Below are positions 8,499-16,975 of a stretch of 64,000 bases of DNA, piece by piece. Numbering within the stretch: position 1 is the first letter of the stretch; each line of letters begins with the position of its first letter. Location of the stretch: assembly GCA_965222065.1 (NCBI GenBank), contig OZ244933.1:992001-1056000 (forward strand). The letters are read 5' to 3'. This stretch comes from GM7GCV1 sp965222065 (GTDB lineage Bacteria > Pseudomonadota > Gammaproteobacteria > Pseudomonadales > GM7GCV1). The notes under the pieces are model-generated. The model was given only the letters and a program-made list of their open reading frames with translations. It was not told the origin of the DNA and did not search any database. The translations under genes and the position numbers were made by a program.

Positions 8499-8879
8499 AT
8501 GAAAGGGAAGCTGGCCAATTTACTTAAGGGATCTGATGCAGAAAGCCAGGCCGCTAAATTCTTGCTAAGGCAAGGGTTCAGCATTATTGATAAAAACAAA
8601 TCTTATAAATTTGGCGAATTGGATATTATTGCGGAAAAAGGTTCGCAGCGGCTGTTTATAGAAGTTAAATACCGGCGCAATAACCATTTTGGCACTGCCA
8701 GCGAGTTCGTTGATTTGAACAAACAGAAACGATTAACCAAGGCCGCATTGCGCTGGATTCAGGAACAGGACCCACAAATGCTTTTTTCCTACCGATTTGA
8801 TGTGATTGCTTTCCAGGGCAATGGGAATCAAAAGCAGGATATTGACTGGATAAAAAATGCATTTGAGGGCTTATTCTGA
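8499..8879 (+). CDS. yraN: YraN family protein (UPF0102), nuclease-like fold
   Basis: This 126-residue protein belongs to the UPF0102/YraN family, which has a restriction-endonuclease-like fold and no firmly established role in this group. The family core is visible: GSDAESQAAKFLLRQGF, then FGELDIIAEKG and FIEVKYR, where the D and the ExK residues correspond to the predicted catalytic site. It lies 24 bases after lpoA and its TGA overlaps the diaA ATG, so it is probably cotranscribed with both. Its conserved position suggests a link with replication control or envelope assembly, but that is inference. Confidence 0.92.
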   Translation: MKGKLANLLKGSDAESQAAKFLLRQGFSIIDKNKSYKFGELDIIAEKGSQRLFIEVKYRRNNHFGTASEFVDLNKQKRLTKAALRWIQEQDPQMLFSYRFDVIAFQGNGNQKQDIDWIKNAFEGLF

Positions 8880-9445
8880 TGCAAGATGAGTTGCGCTCCC
8901 GGCTGGAGCTTGCAGGAATGGCCATCGGCAATATTCCCGATTCACTGGAATCCCAAATGATAGATGCCGCCGGGCAGATGTCTGAAAAACTGTTAGCCGA
9001 AAAGAAAATCATTGCACTGGGTTTGGGTGACGGCCAGCCTATTGCCGAGCTATTTGCGGATGAAATGTTCAATAGCTCACAGCTGGACCGTCCACCCCTG
9101 CCCTGTCTCCTGGCAGACGGCAATGCCAGTCCGGAGCGTTTAACGCGCGAGATCAGGGCCCTGGCCTCCCCCGAGGATGTGCTCATCCTCTTTCAAAATA
9201 GCCAGGACAGCCGACCATCAGGCGGCAAGAACGAAAAGTTATCCGTGCTCTACGAGACCATTAACCACATTGGATTGCCAGCCATCCTGGTAGGGCATAG
9301 CTATACTTATCATCTCGACGATTCAAGCTTTATTAACCTAACACTGGATAATGAGTCGCGTATGAACTACCTTTGCAGTATCACCGCAGTTGGCCTGACA
9401 CTGGCAGCATTAATTGATCATCGATTATTTGGACATCCCGTTTAA
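8879..9445 (+). CDS. diaA: DiaA-like SIS-domain protein (DnaA-associating)
   Basis: The 188-residue protein is a single SIS domain of the GmhA/DiaA type. DiaA binds DnaA and promotes its assembly at oriC. A DiaA assignment is preferred over sedoheptulose-7-phosphate isomerase because of the position between yraN and dolP and because the expected isomerase active-site residues are poorly conserved: the usual GNGGSA loop reads GLGDGQPIAELFADEM here. A central NSQDSRPSGGKNEKL and a C-terminal ALIDHRLFG are visible. The sequence is divergent from E. coli DiaA, so the exact biochemical role is less certain than the fold. Confidence 0.8.
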   Translation: MQDELRSRLELAGMAIGNIPDSLESQMIDAAGQMSEKLLAEKKIIALGLGDGQPIAELFADEMFNSSQLDRPPLPCLLADGNASPERLTREIRALASPEDVLILFQNSQDSRPSGGKNEKLSVLYETINHIGLPAILVGHSYTYHLDDSSFINLTLDNESRMNYLCSITAVGLTLAALIDHRLFGHPV

Positions 9446-9462
9446 CACAACGTCGTTAATTT

Positions 9463-10047
9463 ATGTTTGATTTAAAAACCCTTCGCATTTCTATTTTCAT
9501 GGCTTTTTTCCTCGGCATGCTGGGCGGCTGCAACACAGTGCTGGATGTTGTCAAAAAAGACCCCATTGAAACCAGCTCGAACAAGCGCAGTTATGGTGCG
9601 CGGCTGGATGACCAGACGATCGAGACAGTGGTTCAGCACAATATATCCAGGGCGCATCCGAGTCTGGAAGACGCGCATATCGACGTCCACAGCTTCAATG
9701 CCGTTGTGTTATTGACCGGGGAAGTTCCCAATGAGGAAGCGCGTAGCCTGGCCATGAAAACGGCACAGGACGTCGCCAATGTTCGCATTGTCCATAATGA
9801 GCTGGCCATTCGCGGAAACAGCTCGTTTATGTCCAGAACCAACGACACCTATATCCACACCAAAATCCGGTTTAACCTGTCGAGGGAGACCGACCTGGAC
9901 GGCACAGATATCGATGTTGTCGTTCAGGACAGCGTGGCTTATTTAATGGGGCTGGTTACCCGTGAGCAATCCGATACGGCCGCTCACGTAACCAGCCTGA
10001 CTTCGGGCGTAAGGCGTGTAGTCAAGGTATTCGAGTACATTGACTAG
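9463..10047 (+). CDS. dolP: BON-domain outer-membrane lipoprotein DolP (YraP)
   Basis: DolP is a lipoprotein with two BON domains that binds anionic phospholipids at the outer membrane and supports envelope integrity. The 194-residue product has an N-terminal signal ending in the lipobox MLGGC. It then has two BON repeats: from about residue 50 (DDQTIETVVQHNI to VHNELAI) and from about residue 125 (DTYIHTKIRFNLS to VKVFEYID). It begins 17 bases after diaA and is the last gene of the lpoA operon, which ends at a bidirectional terminator. Confidence 0.92.
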   Translation: MFDLKTLRISIFMAFFLGMLGGCNTVLDVVKKDPIETSSNKRSYGARLDDQTIETVVQHNISRAHPSLEDAHIDVHSFNAVVLLTGEVPNEEARSLAMKTAQDVANVRIVHNELAIRGNSSFMSRTNDTYIHTKIRFNLSRETDLDGTDIDVVVQDSVAYLMGLVTREQSDTAAHVTSLTSGVRRVVKVFEYID

Positions 10048-10068
10048 TCGGTTTGCTGGACTGGAAAC

Positions 10069-10099
10069 AAAAAAGGCCAGTATCAGCTGGCCTTTTTTT
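10069..10099. terminator. Bidirectional terminator between dolP and sspB
   Basis: The stem GGCCAG (10075-10080) and CTGGCC (10087-10092) encloses a 6-base loop, with an A-run on the left and seven T on the right. It can therefore terminate both the rightward dolP and the leftward sspB transcript; the T-run reaches the sspB stop codon. Confidence 0.88.
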
Positions 10100-10499
10100 A
10101 TTTAACTACCCTGAGAGAGGGCTTGCCGCCGCCACGGGGAGTAGGCGTGTTACTGTCTGGACCGTTGGGTTGTGGAGGCGTATCCGGACCTACTCCTTCT
10201 TCAAACATCATTCCTCGGCCATTTTCCTTGGCGTAAATACCGATCACGGCATTCAGCGGAACAGAAATATCCATGGGAATGCCACGAAAACGGGCATTGA
10301 AGGTAATGAGCTCATTACCAAGGGAAAGTGCCTTAACCGCACTGGGCGCTATATTCAGGACAATCTGGCCGTCTTTCACATAATCCTGCGGCACCTGCAC
10401 TTCTCCCTGAAAAGCATTGACCAGAATATGCGGTGTGGCGTTGTTATCGAGAATCCACTCATACAACGCGCGCAATAAATAGGGACGGCTCGGGGTCAT
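10098..10499 (-). CDS. sspB: ClpXP adaptor SspB
   Basis: SspB binds the ssrA tag on rescued polypeptides and delivers them to ClpXP. The 133-residue protein has the folded substrate-binding domain (PYLLRALYEWILDNNATPHI, then GEVQVPQ, IVLNIAPSAV and FNARFRG), a flexible Pro/Gly/Asn-rich linker and the C-terminal XB tail GGKPSLRVVK that docks on the ClpX N-domain. It follows sspA by 15 bases and is most likely transcribed from the pet or sspA promoter. Confidence 0.96.
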   Translation of the reverse strand: MTPSRPYLLRALYEWILDNNATPHILVNAFQGEVQVPQDYVKDGQIVLNIAPSAVKALSLGNELITFNARFRGIPMDISVPLNAVIGIYAKENGRGMMFEEGVGPDTPPQPNGPDSNTPTPRGGGKPSLRVVK

Positions 10500-10514
10500 A
10501 AGCTTCTACCTGAA

Positions 10515-11141
10515 CTACACAGGTGACGCCATTTCCTTTTCCTGAATTGAGAGACTTTCCTTAAATGCGTCACGCGTGAAAAGTCTTGCCATGTAATCAT
10601 AAAGCGGCTTTGTTTGACGACTCTTGGGAATACTGACACCCATTTGGTTCAAACGCCAGAGTATCGGAGCCAGACAACAGTCAGTCAAAGTGAATTCTTC
10701 ACTCATAAAGAAAGGCATTTCACTAAAGATCGGGGCAATGCCGGTCAGGCTCTGCCCTAATATCTTGGCATCTTCCGCAGAACCCTTGCCCAGCATTAGC
10801 CGATCAACCGCAGGGCACCAGTCACGCTCGATTCGCTGCATCCACAAACGCGCTTGCGCCCTGGCAACCGGATATACGGGCAGCAAGGGAGGATGGGGAA
10901 AGCGCTCATCCAGGTACTCCATCATCACACGGGAGTCATAGAGCACCAGATCACGGTCCACGAGCGTCGGTAACGAATTATAGGGATTCAGGTCGGCAAG
11001 TTCTGCTGGAACCGTTTCCGGGGTGTAATCCTCTATATCACAGGTCACTCCCTTTTCAGCGAGCACAATGCGCACTCGCTGGGAGTAATGGCAACCAGGG
11101 TCTGACAACAGCGCCATGGTTGAACGATTAAGCATACTCAT
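10515..11141 (-). CDS. sspA: Stringent starvation protein A (GST-fold, RNAP-associated)
   Basis: SspA is an RNA-polymerase-associated protein with a glutathione-S-transferase fold but no GST activity in characterised members; it acts in stationary phase and acid stress. The 208-residue product contains GCHYSQRVRIVLAEKGV, DLNPYNSLPTLVDRDLVLYDSRVMMEYLDERFPHP and PVARAQARLWMQRIERDW. The conserved surface triad PHP is present. It lies 21 bases downstream of the cytochrome bc1 gene and upstream of sspB, the usual arrangement in gammaproteobacteria. Confidence 0.96.
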   Translation of the reverse strand: MSMLNRSTMALLSDPGCHYSQRVRIVLAEKGVTCDIEDYTPETVPAELADLNPYNSLPTLVDRDLVLYDSRVMMEYLDERFPHPPLLPVYPVARAQARLWMQRIERDWCPAVDRLMLGKGSAEDAKILGQSLTGIAPIFSEMPFFMSEEFTLTDCCLAPILWRLNQMGVSIPKSRQTKPLYDYMARLFTRDAFKESLSIQEKEMASPV

Positions 11142-11162
11142 TATAGCGTTGGTATCTTGTTA

Positions 11163-13166
11163 TTAATGTAGGTTACGCCAGTACTCGCGATTCAACAGCC
11201 ATGCAAGCACAAAGAAAATACTCAGAAAGATAAGGACGCCCGCACCAATTTGCTTACGCTCTTCCGCCATAGGCTCAGCCATATAAACCAGGAAGTTGGT
11301 CAGGTCATAAGCCACCTGATCAAACTCTTCCGGGCTCATCTGGCCCTCATTTCCTTCCAGAATTTCCAGCTCGGCACATTCAGAGGCAGCGTGTTCCTCA
11401 TCGTGCTCAGCCTGGACACAGGTTTGCAGCCCCTGCAACTCGAGCATTGCGTGCGGCATACCCACATCGGTGAAGACACGGTTATTGACCCCCAGGGGAC
11501 GTGAATCATCCGCGTAAAAATTCTTTAGATAGTTATACAGCCACTCATCGCCCCGCGCCCGCGCGACCAGCGTTAAGTCCGGAGGGGCCGTACCAAAGGC
11601 AGCCTTGGCATTTTCCCTGGGCATACCAATGGTCATCAATTCACCAATTCTCTGGTCAGTAAAGACCAGGTTTTCCATAGCGATGTCATGAGGTATTCCC
11701 AGATCATCGGCAACTCGTTCATAGCGGGCATATTTTGTGGAATGACAACCATAACAGTAATTCATATACCACTTGGCGCCGTTTTGCAGACTGGGTTTGT
11801 CACCGAGATCGGCATCAAACGCTTCACAGGGAATCGTACCGCACTCATAGGCGGCTTCAGCACCAACTGCTTTTAACGGAATCCAGCTAAGGATCAGAAC
11901 CACCAGCAATCCCAATGCAAACGTGCCCAGTCCCAGACCTTGCATGGTGACGCGCTCAGGCGGCTCCTTAAAGGTATCCTTCTTCGACCACCAGGGCATA
12001 CCGATAAAGAAGAAGAAATAAAAGACCGTGCATATTTGTGCCAACAAAGTGCGGGCTGGCGTCGGAGCCTTCACGCCCAAAACACCCAAAATGATAAAGC
12101 TTGTAGCAAAAAGCAGAATCATGGTTTTCCAGGTTTTGCCCTTGTATCGAATCGACTTGACCGGACTTTTATCCAGCCAGGGCAGGACAAACATAACGGC
12201 GATCGCTGCCGCCATCACCATGAACCCGCCCAGCTTGTCAGGCACCGCCCTGAGCATTGAGTAGAACGGTGTGAAATACCAAACTGGCGCAATATGGTCA
12301 GGCGTCTTGAGGGGATTCGCCTCTTCAAAATTGGCATGCTCAAGGAAGTAACCGCCCATCTCAGGGAAGAAGAACATGATGGTACAGAACACAAACAGGA
12401 AGACGATGATCGCCAGCATATCGTGCACAGGCAGGTAATACGGATAGAAAGGAATACCATCCAGAGGCTTGCCGTTCTCGTCCTTGTTCTTCTTGATTTC
12501 GATGCCATCAGGGTTGTTGGAGCCCACTTCATGCAGGGCCAGGATATGCATGACGACCAGGGCAAGCAGGATAATTGGCAATGCCACCACGTGGAGTGAC
12601 ATAAAACGATTCAACGTAATGCCGGAAATCAGGTAGTCGCCCCGTATCCACTCAACGATGGCATCACCCCAGACAGGGATGGCACCAAACAGGGAGATAA
12701 TCACCTGGGCACCCCAGTAGGACATTTGGCCCCAGGGAAGAACGTAGCCCAGGAAGGCCTCGGCCATCAGGACAACGTAGATGGTCATGCCGAAGATCCA
12801 TACAAGCTCTCGCGGTGCTCGATACGAGCCGTACAGCAAGCCACGGAACATATGCATATAGACCACAACAAAGAATGCCGAGGCCCCGGTAGAGTGCATA
12901 TAGCGGATAATCCAGCCCATCTCCACATCACGCATGATGTATTCGACGGAGGCAAAAGCACCTTCAGCAGAAGCGTTATAGCTCATCAAAAGCCAGATAC
13001 CGGTACCCAGCTGAATAACGAGAACCAAAAGGGAAAGTACGCCAAAGAAGTACCAGAAATTAAAATTCTTGGGGGCGTAGTACTCCGCCATGTGGTATTT
13101 CCACTCGCGCTGGAGCATGGGCATGCGGCTGTCCACCCAGCCACCTAAAGCTTTAAGCCAATTCAT
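11163..13166 (-). CDS. Cytochrome b / cytochrome c1 fusion of the bc1 complex
   Basis: This single 667-codon frame encodes both the cytochrome b and cytochrome c1 subunits of ubiquinol:cytochrome c reductase. Residues 1-407 are cytochrome b: haem-b ligands are His91 and His105 in one pair and His192 and His207 in the other, and the Qo motif is of the PVWY type near 294-297. Residues 408-436 form an extra hydrophobic segment ending in an AVGA signal-peptidase-like site. Residues 437-667 are cytochrome c1 with the haem-binding CYGCH (471-475) and a C-terminal membrane anchor. Most gammaproteobacteria have separate petB and petC; this resembles the fused, later-cleaved fbcH of Bradyrhizobium. 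The in-frame Met408 could also serve as an independent start, but no ribosome-binding site is well spaced. TAATG overlap with petA. Confidence 0.94.
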   Translation of the reverse strand: MNWLKALGGWVDSRMPMLQREWKYHMAEYYAPKNFNFWYFFGVLSLLVLVIQLGTGIWLLMSYNASAEGAFASVEYIMRDVEMGWIIRYMHSTGASAFFVVVYMHMFRGLLYGSYRAPRELVWIFGMTIYVVLMAEAFLGYVLPWGQMSYWGAQVIISLFGAIPVWGDAIVEWIRGDYLISGITLNRFMSLHVVALPIILLALVVMHILALHEVGSNNPDGIEIKKNKDENGKPLDGIPFYPYYLPVHDMLAIIVFLFVFCTIMFFFPEMGGYFLEHANFEEANPLKTPDHIAPVWYFTPFYSMLRAVPDKLGGFMVMAAAIAVMFVLPWLDKSPVKSIRYKGKTWKTMILLFATSFIILGVLGVKAPTPARTLLAQICTVFYFFFFIGMPWWSKKDTFKEPPERVTMQGLGLGTFALGLLVVLILSWIPLKAVGAEAAYECGTIPCEAFDADLGDKPSLQNGAKWYMNYCYGCHSTKYARYERVADDLGIPHDIAMENLVFTDQRIGELMTIGMPRENAKAAFGTAPPDLTLVARARGDEWLYNYLKNFYADDSRPLGVNNRVFTDVGMPHAMLELQGLQTCVQAEHDEEHAASECAELEILEGNEGQMSPEEFDQVAYDLTNFLVYMAEPMAEERKQIGAGVLIFLSIFFVLAWLLNREYWRNLH

Positions 13167-13777
13167 TATGCGGTCTCCGGATCTTCGCCGATAACAATGA
13201 CGGTATCGGTTTCATAGCGATATGGGGGAACTTCCAGGTTGGTTGGCGCAGGGACACCGCTATAAACCCGCCCGGAAAGGTCGAACTTGGAACCGTGACA
13301 AGGGCAGAAAAACCCGCCTATCCACTCCTGGTTGCCACTGGACAGGTCCTGGGCGCCTACGTCAGGACGATACGTTGGCGCACAACCCAGATGGGTGCAA
13401 AGACCTACTGTTACCAAAAACTCTTCGTGCCCTTCAATTGCACGGGCATCACCAGACACATAGGCAGGCTGTTGCTCTTCTGCTGAATCGGGGTCTGCGA
13501 CCAGATCGCGAGCCTCATTGGCAAGGGTTTCAAGAACTTCAGGCGTTCGACGTACGATATAAACGGGCTTGCCACGCCACTCAACCGTGATCATCTGGCC
13601 TGGCTCAATCTTGGAAATGTTTGCTCTTACAGGAGCGCCAGCCGCCCTGGCTTTGGCACTGGGCACCCAGGATTTAACAAATGGAACCGCTGCTCCCCCA
13701 ACGCCGACAGCCCCTACCACACAGGTAGCACCTGTAAGGAAGTTGCGGCGGCTTTGATTCACACCGTCTTGACTCAT
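13166..13777 (-). CDS. petA: Ubiquinol-cytochrome c reductase Rieske iron-sulfur subunit
   Basis: The Rieske protein transfers electrons from ubiquinol to cytochrome c1 at the periplasmic side. From the ATG at 13777 (GGAG site upstream; the open frame extends further to 13834) the product starts with a twin-arginine signal-anchor, SRRNFLTG. It carries the [2Fe-2S] ligand boxes CTHLGC and CPCHGS. Length is about 203 residues, normal for the family. It heads the pet operon with a sigma70 promoter about 110 bases upstream, and its stop overlaps the start of the cytochrome b-c1 gene. Confidence 0.97.
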   Translation of the reverse strand: MSQDGVNQSRRNFLTGATCVVGAVGVGGAAVPFVKSWVPSAKARAAGAPVRANISKIEPGQMITVEWRGKPVYIVRRTPEVLETLANEARDLVADPDSAEEQQPAYVSGDARAIEGHEEFLVTVGLCTHLGCAPTYRPDVGAQDLSSGNQEWIGGFFCPCHGSKFDLSGRVYSGVPAPTNLEVPPYRYETDTVIVIGEDPETA

Positions 13778-13885
13778 GTATTTCTCCACGGAAAGTTTGG
13801 TCGAAAAGCCTGCACTGGTGGGACAGCCAACCAAAAAGGGGCTTTTATTGGTGGCGGGCTCTTCGGCGACAAAAAAACGCGCGCA

Positions 13886-13914
13886 ATTCTATTAAATTGG
13901 GACTTTTTAAGCAA
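13886..13914 (-). promoter_or_regulatory. Promoter of the pet operon
   Basis: On the minus strand TTGCTT (13914-13909), a 17-base spacer and TAGAAT (13891-13886) form a good sigma70 promoter. It lies about 110 bases upstream of the petA ATG and downstream of the rpsI terminator. Confidence 0.65.
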
Positions 13915-14017
13915 GGAAAGCCTGTCGACAAATCCGTTTTATACCCAGAAAAAACATTTACAAATCAACCAATTAGAAAATAACCGGAATTTTTTTGTGG
14001 TTACCCCCTTCCAGGCA

Positions 14018-14042
14018 CAAAAAAGCCCGCTCTGGGCGGGCT
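14018..14042 (-). terminator. Terminator of rplM-rpsI
   Basis: An AGCCCGC stem pairs with GCGGGCT (14024-14030 with 14036-14042) around a 5-base loop and is followed on the minus strand by a run of six T (14023-14018). It lies 18 bases after the rpsI stop. Confidence 0.85.
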
Positions 14043-14060
14043 TTTGATATCCGGCAACAA

Positions 14061-14450
14061 TTAACGTTTAGAGAATTGCGGACGTTTACGTGCTTTGTGC
14101 AGACCGATTTTCTTGCGCTCCACTTCACGTGCATCACGGGTAACGTAACCCGCTTCTCGCAGAGGCCTGCGCAGCTCTTCGTTGTACTGCATTAGCGCGC
14201 GGGTAATCCCGTGACGCAATGCACCAGCCTGTCCGAAGCTTCCACCACCTTTCACCGTGGCCTTGACATCGAATTTCTCTGCCGCTTCCGCCACTTCCAG
14301 TGGTTGGCGAACAATCATGCGAGCCACTTCACGACCGAAGTAGTCTTCAATGCTGCGGCCATTAATCAGGATTTGCCCGCTTCCCGAACTCAGGAATACT
14401 CGAGCAGTGGAGGTCTTGCGGCGACCCGTTCCGTAGTATGTCTCACTCAT
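14061..14450 (-). CDS. rpsI: 30S ribosomal protein S9
   Basis: S9 is a small-subunit protein whose C-terminal tail contacts P-site tRNA. The product starts MSETYYGTGRRKTSTARVFL and ends in the conserved basic tail KARKRPQFSKR, with the central GGGSFGQAGALRHGITRAL. The start is the ATG at 14450, preceded by AAAGGAG that overlaps the rplM stop; the open frame continues eight codons upstream but without family similarity. The pair rplM-rpsI is universal in bacteria. Confidence 0.98.
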   Translation of the reverse strand: MSETYYGTGRRKTSTARVFLSSGSGQILINGRSIEDYFGREVARMIVRQPLEVAEAAEKFDVKATVKGGGSFGQAGALRHGITRALMQYNEELRRPLREAGYVTRDAREVERKKIGLHKARKRPQFSKR

Positions 14451-14463
14451 GGCAACCACTCCT

Positions 14464-14892
14464 TTATAGTTCAAGTACTTGTGGCTGCTGAGCAGTATGT
14501 GGATGCTCTGCGCCTTCGTAGATCTTCAGCTTCTTAAGCATTTCGCTACCCAGTGGACCACGAGGGAGCATGCCTTTTACTGCCAGACGGATAGGCCGCT
14601 CTGGGTGTTCTACGACAAGTTTTTCAAAACTGGTTGATTTCAGATTACCTATGTACCCGGTATACCTGTAGTACATTTTGTCTCTGCTTTTGTTACCAGT
14701 AACTCGAACTTTTTCTGCGTTGATCACGACGATGTAATCGCCAGTATCAACGTGAGGGGTGTATTCCGGTTTGTGCTTACCGCGAAGGCGGCTGGCGATT
14801 TCAGCCGATAGACGTCCCAGCGTTTTATCTGTGGCGTCCACGACATACCAGTCGCGCTTAACGGTAGCCGGATTGGCACTAATAGTCTTCAT
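14464..14892 (-). CDS. rplM: 50S ribosomal protein L13
   Basis: L13 is an early assembly protein of the large subunit. The 142-residue product contains RDWYVVDATDKTLGRLSAEIA, LRGKHKPEYTPHVDTGDYIVVINAEKV and MLPRGPLGSEMLKKLKIYEGAEHPH, all diagnostic. It is the first gene of the rplM-rpsI operon and has an approximately 100-base structured leader. In E. coli L13 represses this operon by binding such a leader, so similar feedback is plausible here. Confidence 0.98.
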   Translation of the reverse strand: MKTISANPATVKRDWYVVDATDKTLGRLSAEIASRLRGKHKPEYTPHVDTGDYIVVINAEKVRVTGNKSRDKMYYRYTGYIGNLKSTSFEKLVVEHPERPIRLAVKGMLPRGPLGSEMLKKLKIYEGAEHPHTAQQPQVLEL

Positions 14893-14996
14893 GTTATCCG
14901 CCTGTGGCTTACCATTAAAAATTTGTTTTCAGTGTCCCTGAACAGGACCTCTTTCCCGGACAGTCGCCGGGCTTTCGGGCATACCCCGAAAAAGGA
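14893..14996 (-). promoter_or_regulatory. Structured 5' leader of rplM-rpsI
   Basis: The leader can fold into three successive hairpins: TTCGGG/CCCGAA (14990-14974), CCCGG/CCGGG (14971-14955) and GTCC/GGAC (14948-14934), followed by an AT-rich segment and an AGGCGG ribosome-binding site. Autogenous control by L13 is known for the E. coli operon; that this leader is the binding site is inference. Confidence 0.5.
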
Positions 14997-15002
14997 GGCG
15001 CG

Positions 15003-15031
15003 ATTTTAGTGATCTTTGTCTTTTAAAGCAA
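15003..15031 (-). promoter_or_regulatory. Promoter of rplM-rpsI
   Basis: On the minus strand TTGCTT (15031-15026), a 17-base spacer and TAAAAT (15008-15003) form a strong sigma70 promoter. It lies immediately upstream of the hairpin-rich leader and just outside the 3' end of zapE. Confidence 0.75.
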
Positions 15032-15045
15032 TAGAAAATTCTGGA

Positions 15046-16146
15046 TTAGGCCAGATGGGCCCTTCCCAAATATTCTTTCGATTGCATTTCCAGCAACCGG
15101 CTTTGTGTACGCTGGAATTCAAACGCGAGCCGCCCTTCGACATAGAGGGCATCAAGCGGCACTTCAGCACCAAGTATCAAATTGACATGGCGATCATAAA
15201 ATTCATCAACCAGATTGATAAAACGCCTGGCCTGGTCGTCTTTTTGCTTAAAGGCGGGAACATTACTGATCAACACGGCATGGAACTCACAGGACAGCTC
15301 TATGTAATCATTCTGGCTACGCGGCCCATCGCAAATCGCATAAAAATCAAACCAGATCACATCTTCACAAATCGCTTCAACCGCTATTTTTCGGCCATTG
15401 ACATCAATCCAGGTATTTCGCTCTACCTCATTGGCATCGGGTACCAGGTTTTCAAAGTTTGCCCACATGATCCCGCGCGCTTCTTCATCCCAGGGCGAGT
15501 GGTATAATTCAACACGCTCCAGTGCCCGCAATCGGTAGTCAACCCCGCCATCTACATTGAGCACTTCCGTATGTTTTTTAATCAACTCAATCGCGGGTAT
15601 AAACCGGGACCGCTGCAGTCCATCCTTGTATAAATCATCAGGAACAATATTGGACGTGGTGACCAGCGTGACTCCACGCTCAAATAATGCCTCCAGCATA
15701 TTCGCCAAAATCATGGCATCGGTAATATCCGTAACAAAAAACTCGTCAAAACAAAGGACGCGGGCTTCCCTGGCAATACCATCGGCAACTTTTTCCAATG
15801 GGTTTACCTCTCCCTTGTACGTTCTTAAATCTGCATGTACGCGGCGCATAAAGCGATGAAAGTGCAACCGCATTTTTTGCGGGAAAGGCAATGAATCAAA
15901 AAAGATATCCATCAGGTAAGTCTTGCCTCGCCCCACACCACCCCATAAATACAGGCCACGCTGGGGCTCTTTACGGGCTTTACCAAACCATTTACCAAGC
16001 AGTCGAGGCTTCTCCTGTGCTACCAGCGCCTTATATAAAGCCTCCAGCTTACTAACAGCCAATGCTTGCGCCGCATCCGCAACAAATTCCTCTTTCTCCA
16101 GATCTTTCTGGTAAATCTCGAGTGGCGTTCCCATTGAGCTGCTCAT
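15046..16146 (-). CDS. zapE: Cell division ATPase ZapE
   Basis: ZapE (YhcM/AFG1 family) is an AAA-type ATPase that associates with the Z-ring and constriction site. The 366-residue protein contains the P-loop GGVGRGKTYLMD, the Walker B LCFDEFFVTD, the sensor TTSNIVPDDLYKDGLQR and the family block FNFRF/HFHRFMRRVH. It starts at 16146, four bases after the stop of the upstream hydrolase gene, so the two are probably cotranscribed. An in-frame ATG four codons later is also possible. Confidence 0.94.
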   Translation of the reverse strand: MSSSMGTPLEIYQKDLEKEEFVADAAQALAVSKLEALYKALVAQEKPRLLGKWFGKARKEPQRGLYLWGGVGRGKTYLMDIFFDSLPFPQKMRLHFHRFMRRVHADLRTYKGEVNPLEKVADGIAREARVLCFDEFFVTDITDAMILANMLEALFERGVTLVTTSNIVPDDLYKDGLQRSRFIPAIELIKKHTEVLNVDGGVDYRLRALERVELYHSPWDEEARGIMWANFENLVPDANEVERNTWIDVNGRKIAVEAICEDVIWFDFYAICDGPRSQNDYIELSCEFHAVLISNVPAFKQKDDQARRFINLVDEFYDRHVNLILGAEVPLDALYVEGRLAFEFQRTQSRLLEMQSKEYLGRAHLA

Positions 16147-16150
16147 GTTC

Positions 16151-16816
16151 TCAGGAGGTCGTCAACCCGAAGATTGCACGCAGCTTGTTGCGAAGCTCGA
16201 CCAATTTTCCATGAAAGAAATGGGACGTATTACTGGAGTAATAATAATCGTAGGGCGATTCAATCTGGCGGACCCAGTTTGTGACGCCATCCGCCTCGAC
16301 AATTTCATCGTCAGCACCCTGTATCACAGATACAGGCACAGGAAATTGTTTCGGATAGGGATATCGCTCAACAGGTGGTGCAATAAGCACCATATGCTGA
16401 AGCTGATCCACTTCGCCTGACTCGGCGGCCACAACGGCCGAGCCAAAAGAAAACCCGGCAAAGATAAGCTTTGTCTTGCCCGTTCCCCTTTGAATCCAGT
16501 CAATCACCGCGCGAAAATCTTCGCATTCGCCATTAAATTCGCCATATTCTCCTTCGCTTTTGCCTACCCCGCGGTAATTAAACCTCAGCGAGTCCAGCCC
16601 CTGCTCCCGGGCCGCCCTGGCGACGGTGGTTACCACCTTGTTGTGCATGGTTCCTCCATGCTGGGGATGCGGGTGGCAGACAACGACAAGCCAGTCACCC
16701 AGGCTTTCTTTTTCGGTAGAGCTGGCTCCCCGGGCCAATGCCTCGAGTTGCCCAACCGGGCCTGGTATTGAGAAGTGTTGATCTTTCGGAGTAAAAATGG
16801 AGGGATCAGAAGACAT
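16151..16816 (-). CDS. Alpha/beta hydrolase (COG2945-like)
   Basis: The 221-residue protein is a small soluble alpha/beta hydrolase of unknown substrate. It shows the pattern VVCHPHPQHGGTMHNKVV, the NYRGVGKSEGEY segment and a nucleophile elbow GFSFGS; a plausible acid is in IQGADDEIV and the catalytic His in SNTSHFFHGK. These features fit the family often annotated as dienelactone-hydrolase-like or CocE/NonD-like hydrolases. It precedes zapE by four bases and is divergent from the degS-type gene. Its physiological role cannot be read from the sequence. Confidence 0.85.
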   Translation of the reverse strand: MSSDPSIFTPKDQHFSIPGPVGQLEALARGASSTEKESLGDWLVVVCHPHPQHGGTMHNKVVTTVARAAREQGLDSLRFNYRGVGKSEGEYGEFNGECEDFRAVIDWIQRGTGKTKLIFAGFSFGSAVVAAESGEVDQLQHMVLIAPPVERYPYPKQFPVPVSVIQGADDEIVEADGVTNWVRQIESPYDYYYSSNTSHFFHGKLVELRNKLRAIFGLTTS

Positions 16817-16975
16817 CAGTTTCCTATATGTATACGCACTAACTCAGTTGCAGACAGCTAGGCATTGAGGCAAGCTTCAAACGTTCTATCTGCATTCTGT
16901 ATTACAGTGAGACATTATATCCACGCGCGTACAGATTCGTACTATCTATAAACAGCAGGGGTTACCTGAATTCGC

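Noticed and set aside
16897..16907. CTGTATTACAG as a LexA box
   Set aside because: LexA sites have CTGT and ACAG separated by eight bases; here the spacing is three.
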